DNA from: CBCXVS01 sp965178525
Lineage (GTDB): Bacteria > Tectomicrobia > Entotheonellia > Entotheonellales > Entotheonellaceae
DNA length: 16,649 bases
Assembly: GCA_965178525.1 (NCBI GenBank)
Contig: CBCXVS010000169.1
Location: 1 to 16,649, forward strand
Direction: 5' to 3'
The position numbers and the translations under genes were made by a program. Positions 6,946 through 14,394 of the stretch are shown here, piece by piece; positions within the stretch are counted from its first letter, which is position 1, and the number at the start of each line of letters is the position of its first letter. The notes beneath the pieces were generated by a model that worked only from the letters and a program-made list of their open reading frames with translations, had not been told where the DNA came from and did not search any database.

Positions 6946-7398
6946 TTATCCTGCACGAAGCGGCTCTCCACAGGCAGCACAGAAGTTTTCGTCTCCCTGT
7001 AGAACGGTCTCACACCTGGGACACATCGTCTGCGTTTCGCCCTCGCGGTCGCCAGAAGCGGATTGACGTAACGCCGCGATCCGTTGCTCGATTTCACTGT
7101 CCAATGCGGCCAGGGGATCAACTGCATCGAGCGCGCGCAAGGTCTCGATCGCTTCGCCCTCAAGGTCCTGCCGCAACGCGGTGTAGTCTTGCCGATCCAC
7201 TTTGCCGGTGTGGTAATCGAAATCCAGATCGTAAATCGCCGTGTAGAGCGTTTCTTTCTGCAGGGTCAGCTGTTCCACCTCGTGTTCCTGCGCACTCCCA
7301 AGTGGCGGCGGCGCCTCCCGCCGTACCAATGGCTCGCCAATAAAGATCACCAACCCGGCGGCGATCAGCACAATCATGAGGAGATCGACACCGATCAT
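6946..7398 (-). CDS. CcmI-like membrane protein with C-terminal zinc ribbon
   Basis: This 150-residue protein has an N-terminal membrane helix (about 4-21, LLMIVLIAAGLVIFIGEP). A helical region follows with KETLYTAIYDLDFDYHTGKVDRQDY (about 48-72), a pattern shared with the N-terminal part of CcmI/CycH. A C-terminal four-cysteine ribbon, CPRC (126-129) and CAAC (140-143), probably binds zinc on the cytoplasmic side. It lacks the TPR domain of proteobacterial CcmI, so it may keep only the membrane-anchoring or CcmF-binding part. The ATG at 7398 overlaps the ccmF stop in an ATGA arrangement, consistent with coupled translation. Confidence 0.8.
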   Translation of the reverse strand: MIGVDLLMIVLIAAGLVIFIGEPLVRREAPPPLGSAQEHEVEQLTLQKETLYTAIYDLDFDYHTGKVDRQDYTALRQDLEGEAIETLRALDAVDPLAALDSEIEQRIAALRQSASGDREGETQTMCPRCETVLQGDENFCAACGEPLRAG

Positions 7399-9395
7399 GG
7401 CTGCTCTCCCGGCGCCGCGGTGTCAGCTGCAACCGCAGCGTGACGGCGGGCCGGACTCGGCGCCCGACGTTCGGGCCAAATCGCTGTGAGCGTACCCAGA
7501 ACCATCACCAAACCGCCAAGCCATATCCAAGTCACGGCCGGATTCACAAACACTTTAAAAGTCGCTATGCGTGAGGGTTCCCAACCGGCCAAAATCACAT
7601 ACAGATCCTCGAACAGCGACGGCCGTAGCGCCACCTCAGTTGTCGGCTGATTCTGCGCAAAGTACAGACGCTTTTCCGGATAGATGGTCGCGGGTGGCTT
7701 GTCGCCGCGAAAGACACTGACCTCGGCCACAAAGGCCTCATGCGTGGGCTGCAGGTCGCGTCTTAGACGATCGTACTGCAACGTGAAGGGACCAACGGTA
7801 GCGCGTGCGCCCGGGCGCAGGACGATGTCTTGTTCAATCTGATAGGCCGAGGACCCGGTAATGCCGACAAAGATCAGCACCACGCCAACATGCACCACAT
7901 ACCCGCCGTAGCGGCGGCGATTGCGGCGGATGAGGGAGGCAAACGCCTGCCAGATATTGCCTCCGATAGAGGCTTTGCGAGCCCGGGTGCCACGATAAAA
8001 CTCAAGCACAACGGTGCCCATGACAAACCCACAGGCCGACAGCGAAATCAGGGCAACCACATGCCGAATACCCAGGAGGTAGAGGGTGGCCGTGACGACC
8101 AGAGACCAGGTGAGCGGATAGAGAAAATTACGGCGCAGATTGCGGCTACTCGCCTTGCGCCAGGCAATGAGCGGGCAGATCCCCGCCAGGAATAGTAACG
8201 CCAGACCCAAGGGCACATTTACCTGATTGAAAAAAGGCGCCGCAACGCTAATTTTGACGCCGCGCACGGCTTCCGACAGGATCGGGAACATCGTGCCCCA
8301 CAGCACGGCAAACATCATGCCGACGAGAAATAAGTTGTTAAAAAGGAAACTGCTCTCGCGCGACAGCGTCGACTCTAGGCGATGATCGCTCTGCAGCTGT
8401 GGCAACCGTTTGATGAGGAGCGCCACCGCCACGATGAGGACGGCGGCCAAATAGAGCAAGAAATAGCTTCCGAGCGACGATTCGGCAAAGGCGTGCACCG
8501 ATGAGACCACGCCACTACGCGTCAGAAATGTGCCGAAGATCGACAGGGCATAGGTTAAGATCACCAGGGACATGTTCCAGACCTTGAGCATGCCCTTCTT
8601 TTCTTGAATCATGACGGAGTGGAGAAACGCCGTCGCCGTTAGCCACGGCATCAGCGAGGCGTTTTCCACCGGATCCCAGGCCCAATAGCCGCCCCAGCCG
8701 AGTTCGACATACGCCCATTGGCCGCCGAGTATCACCCCAACGGTATTAAAAAGCCATGGGATGAGCGTCCACCGCCGCACACTGCGGATCCACTGGCTAT
8801 CGAGGCGTCCGCTGGCCAAAGCCCCGATGGCAAACGCAAACGGCACGGCATAGCCAACAAAGCCGAGATACAGATTCGGCGGGTGAATGACCATGAGCGG
8901 ATTTTGCAGTAACGGATTGAGCCCCTGCCCGTCGAGAGGCGTCTGCGGCAGACGGCGAAAGGGATCCTCGGCAAACACCAGCATGCCCAGAAACAGCAAC
9001 GAGGTGAACATGAGGACGGGCACGACGTAGGGCATCAACTCGCGGTTGCGACGGCGGTTTTGCGCCACCACCAGCGCGCTATACGCGACCAGGATCCAGA
9101 GCCACAGGAGCATGGAGCCCTCTTGGCCCCCCCACAACGCCGCCACGGTATAGAAGGTCGGCATGGCCCGGTTCGAGACGCTCGCCACATATTGCAGGGA
9201 AAAATCATGCGCCAATAAGGCATAAAGCATCGCGACCATGGCCATGCTGACGAGGCCGCAGACGCCGTAGACGGCGCGCTCGGCGCTCTGTACCCATTGC
9301 GGCCGCCCACGCCGCACACCCAACAGCGCCATCAGTACGGCGTAGACCGCCGCCACCAGGGCAAATCGTAAGGCAATCGCGCCAAGATCACTCAT
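7395..9395 (-). CDS. ccmF: Cytochrome c heme lyase subunit CcmF
   Basis: This 666-residue inner-membrane protein has many transmembrane helices and the WWD motif WGGYWAWDPVENASLMPWL beginning at about residue 234. CcmF takes heme from holo-CcmE and attaches it to apocytochrome c. Expected heme-ligand histidines are visible: H171 (VIHPPNLYLG), H259 (TAFLHSVM) and H301 (SSVHAFAE). The TYALSIFGTFLTRSGVVSSVH block is highly typical of the family, and the length is near E. coli CcmF (647). A large periplasmic C-terminal loop precedes the last membrane helix. No strong ribosome binding site precedes the ATG at 9395. It is separated from ccmE by 138 bases that include a hairpin, so it may have partly independent expression. 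Confidence 0.96.
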   Translation of the reverse strand: MSDLGAIALRFALVAAVYAVLMALLGVRRGRPQWVQSAERAVYGVCGLVSMAMVAMLYALLAHDFSLQYVASVSNRAMPTFYTVAALWGGQEGSMLLWLWILVAYSALVVAQNRRRNRELMPYVVPVLMFTSLLFLGMLVFAEDPFRRLPQTPLDGQGLNPLLQNPLMVIHPPNLYLGFVGYAVPFAFAIGALASGRLDSQWIRSVRRWTLIPWLFNTVGVILGGQWAYVELGWGGYWAWDPVENASLMPWLTATAFLHSVMIQEKKGMLKVWNMSLVILTYALSIFGTFLTRSGVVSSVHAFAESSLGSYFLLYLAAVLIVAVALLIKRLPQLQSDHRLESTLSRESSFLFNNLFLVGMMFAVLWGTMFPILSEAVRGVKISVAAPFFNQVNVPLGLALLFLAGICPLIAWRKASSRNLRRNFLYPLTWSLVVTATLYLLGIRHVVALISLSACGFVMGTVVLEFYRGTRARKASIGGNIWQAFASLIRRNRRRYGGYVVHVGVVLIFVGITGSSAYQIEQDIVLRPGARATVGPFTLQYDRLRRDLQPTHEAFVAEVSVFRGDKPPATIYPEKRLYFAQNQPTTEVALRPSLFEDLYVILAGWEPSRIATFKVFVNPAVTWIWLGGLVMVLGTLTAIWPERRAPSPARRHAAVAADTAAPGEQP

Positions 9396-9486
9396 GTTTG
9401 CGTGCTTTCTGCAATGCGAGTACTGAGTACCGCAAATAGCTCGCCGGTTGAGTTCGCTGAAGGTGTTGTCCTTGCGGCGCTCAAAC

Positions 9487-9508
9487 CGCCGACGGACTTC
9501 CGCCGGCG
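9487..9508 (-). terminator. Candidate hairpin between ccmE and ccmF
   Basis: CGCCGACGG (9487-9495) and CCGCCGGCG (9500-9508) pair with one mismatch around an ACTT loop. On the minus strand the stem is followed by TTTGAG rather than a long U-run. It would act as a weak attenuator or processing stem after ccmE. Confidence 0.35.
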
Positions 9509-9533
9509 TGGACTAGGCGTATCGGGCAGTCGG

Positions 9534-9956
9534 TTAGCTTGAGGATCGGGACCGTTTCTTCTCTTCCTCATATTTCGAGGGACAACTCGTCATCAAATTG
9601 GTTGCGACTAACACGCCGTCGGCGCCGATTTGCCCTTCTACGATGACCTCTGCACCGGCTTGAAACATATCCGGTTTGACGCCTGTGTAGCGCACCGGGA
9701 CCGTCGCTGTCCCCTCACCCATGGTGAAGGCCAGCGATAACTTCTGCACGTCCCAATGAATCGGATCCGCGGTCACCTTACCGGCGACGCGCAGTGCCGT
9801 GCCGCGCACGGCCTCACCCTTATGCTGCAATTCCGGTACGGTCAAAAAATAGGCCGTATTGCCTGTCGCACCCGCAAACATTAAATATCCGATAGCCGCC
9901 ACGATGACGGCGGCTCCGATGGCCAATTTAATATGGTGCTTTGACACGCCTTGCAT
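9534..9956 (-). CDS. ccmE: Cytochrome c-type biogenesis protein CcmE, Cys (CxxxY) variant
   Basis: This 140-residue periplasmic heme chaperone is anchored by one N-terminal helix (about 9-27). The OB-fold core is recognisable: AYFLTVPEL, RVAGKV near 56-61, VPVRYTGVKPDMFQAGAEVIVEGQ and the LVATNLMTSCPSKYEE end. Most CcmE proteins bind heme covalently through HxxxY. Here the position is Cys125 followed by Tyr129 (CPSKY), the CxxxY form described for Desulfovibrio and some archaea. The tail is short and charged. AGGAG touches the ATG at 9956 but lies nine bases before an in-frame GTG at 9947, so the true start may be three codons later. It follows the chorismate mutase gene and leads the ccm genes. 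Confidence 0.93.
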   Translation of the reverse strand: MQGVSKHHIKLAIGAAVIVAAIGYLMFAGATGNTAYFLTVPELQHKGEAVRGTALRVAGKVTADPIHWDVQKLSLAFTMGEGTATVPVRYTGVKPDMFQAGAEVIVEGQIGADGVLVATNLMTSCPSKYEEEKKRSRSSS

Positions 9957-10101
9957 CTCCTGTCAGCGTTAACTCACCATAGCGTCTACACATCTCTCCA
10001 TAACTAGCAGCGACCCACCTCTGGCTAGACGACTCTGGCTCAACAACACACCACATGCCGTGGCTATTCCCGTACGACGAACGCCCCGATGGCCATCTGG
10101 C

Positions 10102-10371
10102 TTAGTAGGTGACGTGCTCGTCCTCAAATTTGCGCATTTCATCAATGATGGCGCGGTAGATGCGTACCAGGACATCCCCATGCAACGGCCCCGGATTCAG
10201 CGTGCGCAGCCGCGCCATGATAGCCGCTTCTCGTTCGGGCACATGCACGGGTAGGTCATGGTGTTTTTTCAGCTCAGCCACTTGCAAAATAATGGCGGCA
10301 CGTTGCGATAGCAACGACACAACCTGACTATCGATTACATCCAGTTGCTCACGCAATTCGTCGAGATTCAT
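10102..10371 (-). CDS. Chorismate mutase, AroQ class
   Basis: This 89-residue all-helical single-domain protein of the CM type II fold converts chorismate to prephenate for phenylalanine and tyrosine synthesis. Active-site residues align with the E. coli P-protein mutase domain: Arg7 (R11), Arg24 (R28), Lys35 (K39), Arg47 (R51) and Glu48 (E52). The position of Gln88 appears to be Glu83, as in the yeast enzyme. No prephenate dehydratase or DAHP synthase domain is fused. It would be a dimer in which each active site draws on both chains. A promoter-like sequence at 10419-10447 precedes it, and AGGCGAG lies about nine bases before the ATG. It seems to be the first gene of the ccm transcript. Confidence 0.9.
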   Translation of the reverse strand: MNLDELREQLDVIDSQVVSLLSQRAAIILQVAELKKHHDLPVHVPEREAAIMARLRTLNPGPLHGDVLVRIYRAIIDEMRKFEDEHVTY

Positions 10372-10418
10372 AGGGCTTGTCTCGCCTGACTCACAGTACT
10401 ATTCTCCGTTCTTGCTCC

Positions 10419-10447
10419 AGTATAATCGAGGCGGTATGAATTCACAA
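10419..10447 (-). promoter_or_regulatory. Sigma70-type promoter for the aroQ-ccm operon
   Basis: On the minus strand, TTGTGA (10442-10447), a 17-base spacer and TATACT (10419-10424, five of six consensus bases). The start of transcription would be near 10412, giving a 40-nt leader before the chorismate mutase ATG at 10371. Confidence 0.55.
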
Positions 10448-10501
10448 CTCACTCCGTGGCCGCAGGTTGCGCCGCAGCGCGGCCATGGGGGCCGCTTCAT
10501 C

Positions 10502-10530
10502 TTGCCAGCGTCCACGCTTTATGCTACTAT
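10502..10530 (+). promoter_or_regulatory. Sigma70-type promoter for the atpZ-atpI-atpB genes
   Basis: TTGCCA (10502-10507, five of six bases), a 17-base spacer and TACTAT (10525-10530) on the plus strand. Transcription would begin near 10537, about 110 nt before the atpZ start codon. Confidence 0.5.
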
Positions 10531-10645
10531 TCGCTCGTCCCCACGTGAGCCGGCTCTTTTCCACGTTCCATGCCTGGCGGGTAGTCGTGTGGCTCGCGGC
10601 GCCGCATCTCACGGTTGGGAAACGACACGTACGCAAAGGAAGGTT

Positions 10646-10882
10646 ATGTCCGAGGATCGCAAACGGCCGCCTTCCAACTCATCTTGGCCAGAGATGATGC
10701 GTTCGGTGGCGCCCTACCTGAATATCGGCTGGATTTTTCTGGTCACGCTGGGGCTGGGGTTGCTTGCCGGATATTGGGTAGATAAGCGTTTTGAGACCGA
10801 GCCGTGGTTTTTTCTCGTAGGCGCACTGCTCGGCATTGCCGTGGGTTTCTACCACTTTTTCAAAACGGTGCTCCGACTCTAA
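10646..10882 (+). CDS. atpZ: AtpZ/AtpI-family F0 assembly protein
   Basis: This 78-residue protein has two membrane helices (about 24-43 and 54-76) separated by a short polar loop (WVDKRFETEPW). The family signature region is the glycine-rich first helix leading to GYWVDKRF and the GVALGFxxFF-like end (LLGIAVGFYHFFKTV). AtpZ accompanies ATP synthase operons and is thought to help in F0 assembly or Mg/Ca transport with AtpI. The start at ATG 10646 has AAGGA five bases upstream. A longer in-frame start at 10436 would add about 70 residues of non-family sequence and is not favoured. The stop lies three bases before the next gene. Confidence 0.85.
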   Translation: MSEDRKRPPSNSSWPEMMRSVAPYLNIGWIFLVTLGLGLLAGYWVDKRFETEPWFFLVGALLGIAVGFYHFFKTVLRL

Positions 10883-10885
10883 TCC

Positions 10886-11269
10886 ATGTTTCTTACCTTT
10901 CTCAAATGGATGATGGCGGTCACGGGCATCGCATGGCTGCTCCTGGCGTTACCGCTATACATCCTGGGTGAGTCTACCGTCGTATGGGGCGTTGTCGTGG
11001 GGTGTATCCTCCCAGCCCTCTGCTTTGTTGCCGGATTCTATTCGATATACCGATATTTCCATCTTTCCCTGCAGAAACTTATGGTTGTTTTCTTCAGTGG
11101 GATGTTGGTACGTATGTTGTTCATTGGCGCTGTTCTCGTCTTGATTTTGCTACTAACAGAGCTACATGTGATCAGTTTTTTGGCATCGCTGATGGGGTTC
11201 TACATTCTGTATATGATTCTAGAACTCTATTTTGTCAATAGCCGGCTCCAACGCGCGGAGGAACGATAA
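10886..11269 (+). CDS. atpI: ATP synthase subunit I (AtpI-like)
   Basis: This 127-residue protein has four predicted membrane helices (about 5-27, 33-52, 66-88 and 92-115) and a short basic tail (NSRLQRAEER). It has little motif conservation. The call rests on size, topology and position between atpZ and atpB, where subunit I of F1F0 operons is usually encoded. AtpI helps c-ring assembly in some bacteria. It starts three bases after atpZ and stops one base before atpB, so the three genes are clearly co-translated. Confidence 0.75.
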   Translation: MFLTFLKWMMAVTGIAWLLLALPLYILGESTVVWGVVVGCILPALCFVAGFYSIYRYFHLSLQKLMVVFFSGMLVRMLFIGAVLVLILLLTELHVISFLASLMGFYILYMILELYFVNSRLQRAEER

Positions 11270-11270
11270 G

Positions 11271-12104
11271 ATGGCGATAGCCTATGCCGCAACCGAAGAA
11301 GGCGCACATGGCGGAGAACATAGCATTGGTGAGTCGCTTCTCCACCATGTGCAGGATGCCAATGTCATCGAAATATGGCCGGGACATGTCTATATTCCCC
11401 TACCCCACCTCGACCTCGGTTTTATCGATTTTTCGATTACCAAACATCTGGTCTTGATGTGGGTTGCCTGCATCTTTCTAATTGTGCTGTTTCAGCGCGC
11501 CTTCCGCCATCCCACTGCCGTTCCGAGCGGGATATCCAATGTCCTCGAAGCGATCGTGGTCTTTTTGCGTGACGAGGTGATCTACCCGGCCATCGGTGAG
11601 GCGGAAGGAAAGCGGTATTTACCGTTTTTACTCACGGTATTCTTTTTTATCCTGACGTGTAATCTACTCGGCTTGATCCCATGGAGCGCCACCGCAACCG
11701 GCAACATTAGTGTCACGGCAGCCCTTGCTCTCATGGCGCTGTGCATGATCCAGTACGGCGGCATTCGCCAACACGGCCTCTGGCATCATCTGCACAACCT
11801 GGTTCCGCCCGGTATTCCCGCTTGGCTACTGCCCATCATGATTCCCGTCGAGATCTTAGGCCAGCTTACCAAGCCCTTTGCTTTGTGTATCCGGCTCTAT
11901 GCCAATATGACAGCCGGCCACCTGGTCATTCTCTCGTTTCTGGCGCTTATTTTTGTCATGAAGACGATATTCGTTGCCCCCATCTCAGTTGGGTTTGCGC
12001 TCTTTATCAATATTCTGGAGGTGTTTATCGCCTTTCTGCAGGCCTACATCTTCACGATGTTGACATCGCTGTTCATGGGGATGTCAATCCATCCGGAGCA
12101 TTAA
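11271..12104 (+). CDS. atpB: F1F0 ATP synthase subunit a
   Basis: This 277-residue membrane subunit forms the proton half-channels next to the c-ring. The essential stator arginine is Arg208 within TKPFALCIRLYANMTAGH, and the family blocks NLLGLIPW (131-138) and INILEVFIAFLQAYIFTMLTS near the C-terminus are present. His217 sits where E. coli has Glu219. The N-terminal segment (about 1-35) is histidine-rich and hydrophilic, consistent with a periplasmic tail. The start at ATG 11271 has GGAGG nine bases upstream; an upstream in-frame start at 11232 would overlap atpI by 38 bases and is rejected. Unusually, no atpE (subunit c) or atpF follows, and the next gene is dxs. Confidence 0.96.
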   Translation: MAIAYAATEEGAHGGEHSIGESLLHHVQDANVIEIWPGHVYIPLPHLDLGFIDFSITKHLVLMWVACIFLIVLFQRAFRHPTAVPSGISNVLEAIVVFLRDEVIYPAIGEAEGKRYLPFLLTVFFFILTCNLLGLIPWSATATGNISVTAALALMALCMIQYGGIRQHGLWHHLHNLVPPGIPAWLLPIMIPVEILGQLTKPFALCIRLYANMTAGHLVILSFLALIFVMKTIFVAPISVGFALFINILEVFIAFLQAYIFTMLTSLFMGMSIHPEH

Positions 12105-12106
12105 TC

Positions 12107-12170
12107 TGAGACGCCACGTCCGGGGGGCGCCCTGGGCGCCGGATGAGACGCCATACCCCCGATACCCCCG
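12107..12170. repeat. Repeat cluster and hairpin after atpB
   Basis: The 10-base direct repeat TGAGACGCCA occurs at 12107-12116 and 12144-12153. It flanks a GC hairpin made of GGCGCC (12126-12131) and GGCGCC (12135-12140). Immediately after this comes a tandem pair of ATACCCCCG (12153-12161 and 12162-12170). The hairpin may terminate or stabilise the atp transcript, although no U-run follows. Confidence 0.45.
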
Positions 12171-12339
12171 TTATATGTCGATGCGCGCAAGCCCGCTTAA
12201 CAGCCTCTACCGCTGGCCTCTTATGTGGCGGCGTTGTCTGGTTTTGTCTGACTCGTACACGTGCCGTTTGGCGGTGGACATAATCCGCTCCTTCGTACAT
12301 GGTTTGCAGGCCACCCTCTGTAACGAGGTAGGATACGTG

Positions 12340-14268
12340 ATGCCCACTATGCTCCCTAACATCAACGGCCCGGAAGAACTCAAGCAACTTTCCCCTGCTG
12401 ACTTGACTGCCCTGGCGCAAGAACTCCGCACGTTCATCAAGGACTTTACTGGCACGACCGGAGGACATATCGGTTCGGGCATGGGGGTGGTGGAAATCAC
12501 GCTTGCCCTCCATTACCTATTCGATTTCGAAAAGCACGATCACTTGATCATGGATGTCGGTCACCAATGTTATCCGCACAAGATCTTGACTGGCCGGCGG
12601 GACAAGATGTTTACCATCCGGCAATACCAAGGGATTTCCGGCTTCCCAGACCCGGCGGAGTCGCCCTATGACCGTGTCAAAACAGGCCATGGCGGAACCA
12701 GTCTCACCACGGCGATCGGCATGGCCGTTGGCCTCAAAAATGCCGGATTGAACGACGGACGTCGGGTCGTGGCGATGCTGGGCGATGCCGGCCTGCAGGA
12801 GCGCGTGGCGCTCGAAGCCTTGAATCACGGTGGCGCCTTTGAAAATTTGCCGCTGCTTATTGTACTCAATGACAATGAACACGGCATTGGACCGGCCGTC
12901 GGCGCCATGCGAAAGTATTTTTCTATGGTGCGTTCAGGTCCCATCTACCGGACCGCGAAGCGAAATTTTCAGCGGCTGGTCAAGACGGTTGAAAAAACCT
13001 CCCCATTTGTTGGGCAGCTGGCTTCCGACGTGGCGGAACGTGTCAAATCCGGCGTCAATGGCTTGATCCCGACGGTCTTCCCTGGGGCGTTATTCGAAAC
13101 GCTGGGCTACCAGTACTATGGCCCCATTGATGGCCATGACATTCCAACTTTACTCGAATCGTTGGAAGCTTGCCGGAGTTTCGAACGGCCCGTCGTGTTG
13201 CACTGCATCACCACCAAAGGGAAAGGATATGCGTATACCGATGACCGCTTAGGGTACCATTCGAGTAACCCCTCGACGCAGATCACAGGGCATTTGCCCA
13301 AAGAGTTCTCCTGCCAGGGCGGGCCAGCTTATACCAATATCTTTGTCGATGAAGCCATACAGATGGCACGGGAAGATCCCCGCATTGTCACCCTGACTGC
13401 AGCCATGTTGGAAGGAACGGGTCTGACGACATTTCAGCAGGAATTCCCACACCGATGCTTTGCCGTCGGCATGGCCGAACAACATGCGGTCGGGATGGCG
13501 CAAGGTCTGGCGCTCGCCGGCCAAAAGCCGATTTGTGTGGTCTACTCGACGTTCATGCAGCGGGCCATCGACCAGCTTTTCCAAGAAATTAGCTTGATTA
13601 ATACCCCAATCATACTCGGTTTGGATCGCGCCGGTCTGGTCGGTCCTGACGGCACCACGCATAACGGTGTGTTTGATATCACCTACTGCCGCATGTTCCC
13701 GAATATGGTGCTCATGGCGCCGCGAGACGGCACCGAGCTGCGGAAAATGATGCGTTTGTGCAAGGACCACCCCGGTCCGACGGCGATCCGGTATCCCCGC
13801 ACGAATACCCCGCTGCCGGAAGCGGAGCTACCGAGTCAGGACTTCGAGGTCGGGGAGTCCGAATTGCTCCAAGACGGAACGGACGGCTGCCTGCTCGCAT
13901 ATGGGGCCATGGTGTATCCGGCGCTCGATGTCGCCCGCGACATTCTCAGTCGGCATGGACGGCGTTTAGCCGTCATTAACGCCCGATTCGCCAAACCCTT
14001 GGATGCGTCGATGCTGGAGCGGGAGTGTGGCCGGCAGCCGGTGATCTTTACCTTAGAAGATCATATGCGCAGCGGTGGATTTGGCTCCGCCGTACTGGAG
14101 CACATAAATAGCCTCGGATGTAACCAGGCCAAGGTGGAGATCATTGCCATCGAAGACCGCTGGATCGATCACGGTCAGCGGATCGAAGGCCTCACCGCGG
14201 CCGGCCTCGATGTCCCCAGCCTGCTGGAGAAGGTCGAGCACCGCCTGCTCGCCATGGCATCGCCTTGA
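12340..14268 (+). CDS. dxs: 1-deoxy-D-xylulose-5-phosphate synthase, divergent form
   Basis: This 642-residue thiamine diphosphate enzyme would join pyruvate and glyceraldehyde-3-phosphate in the first step of the MEP isoprenoid pathway, which also supplies DXP for thiamine and pyridoxal. Landmarks are TGGHIGSGMGVVEI with catalytic H43, DVGHQCYPHKILTGRRD, LNDN (176-179), YYGPIDGHD, KGKGYAYTDD, AEQHAV with Glu379, YSTFMQRAIDQ with Tyr401 and Arg407, and DRAGLVGPDGTTHNG with His440. Two thiamine-site motifs differ from the common form: GDAG at 148-151 instead of GDGA, and TGHGGTS instead of TGHSSTS. It may therefore be a second, diverged DXS or a lineage variant. The ATG at 12340 has AGGA six bases upstream, and the extension to 12175 looks noncoding. 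It is 235 bases from atpB and probably has its own promoter, which I could not pinpoint. Confidence 0.88.
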   Translation: MPTMLPNINGPEELKQLSPADLTALAQELRTFIKDFTGTTGGHIGSGMGVVEITLALHYLFDFEKHDHLIMDVGHQCYPHKILTGRRDKMFTIRQYQGISGFPDPAESPYDRVKTGHGGTSLTTAIGMAVGLKNAGLNDGRRVVAMLGDAGLQERVALEALNHGGAFENLPLLIVLNDNEHGIGPAVGAMRKYFSMVRSGPIYRTAKRNFQRLVKTVEKTSPFVGQLASDVAERVKSGVNGLIPTVFPGALFETLGYQYYGPIDGHDIPTLLESLEACRSFERPVVLHCITTKGKGYAYTDDRLGYHSSNPSTQITGHLPKEFSCQGGPAYTNIFVDEAIQMAREDPRIVTLTAAMLEGTGLTTFQQEFPHRCFAVGMAEQHAVGMAQGLALAGQKPICVVYSTFMQRAIDQLFQEISLINTPIILGLDRAGLVGPDGTTHNGVFDITYCRMFPNMVLMAPRDGTELRKMMRLCKDHPGPTAIRYPRTNTPLPEAELPSQDFEVGESELLQDGTDGCLLAYGAMVYPALDVARDILSRHGRRLAVINARFAKPLDASMLERECGRQPVIFTLEDHMRSGGFGSAVLEHINSLGCNQAKVEIIAIEDRWIDHGQRIEGLTAAGLDVPSLLEKVEHRLLAMASP

Positions 14269-14394
14269 CCACGACACCTTGGCGTTGCAAACGTATTTGA
14301 CGGCGTGCGTCATCTTACCCGTTGTCAGGGTTCACATGTCGAATCCGAACGACAGACCCAGGTTGTCCATTGCTCTCAAAATACCTATCGGGCG

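Larger units (their letters stand above)
10372..10645. promoter_or_regulatory. Divergent control region between the aroQ-ccm operon and the atp genes
   Basis: This 274-base region contains oppositely directed promoter-like sequences (10419-10447 minus, 10502-10530 plus). Between them is an interrupted dyad, TGGCCGC (10457-10463) with GCGGCCA (10479-10485). No gene is supported inside it. A plus-strand open frame running into atpZ from 10412 is considered untranslated leader. Confidence 0.45.

Noticed and set aside
9957..10101. Small gene between chorismate mutase and ccmE
   Set aside because: The minus-strand open frame lacks a ribosome binding site and has no family or membrane features.
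10436..10645. Upstream start for atpZ at 10436 preceded by GAGG
   Set aside because: The added residues do not resemble AtpZ and the segment contains the likely atp promoter.
12175..12339. Longer N-terminus for dxs
   Set aside because: The extra residues are not DXS-like; DXS homology starts near NINGPEELKQLS and AGGA precedes the ATG at 12340.
14269..14394. Terminator between the convergent dxs and DevC-like genes
   Set aside because: I could not find a stem followed by a U-run on either strand.
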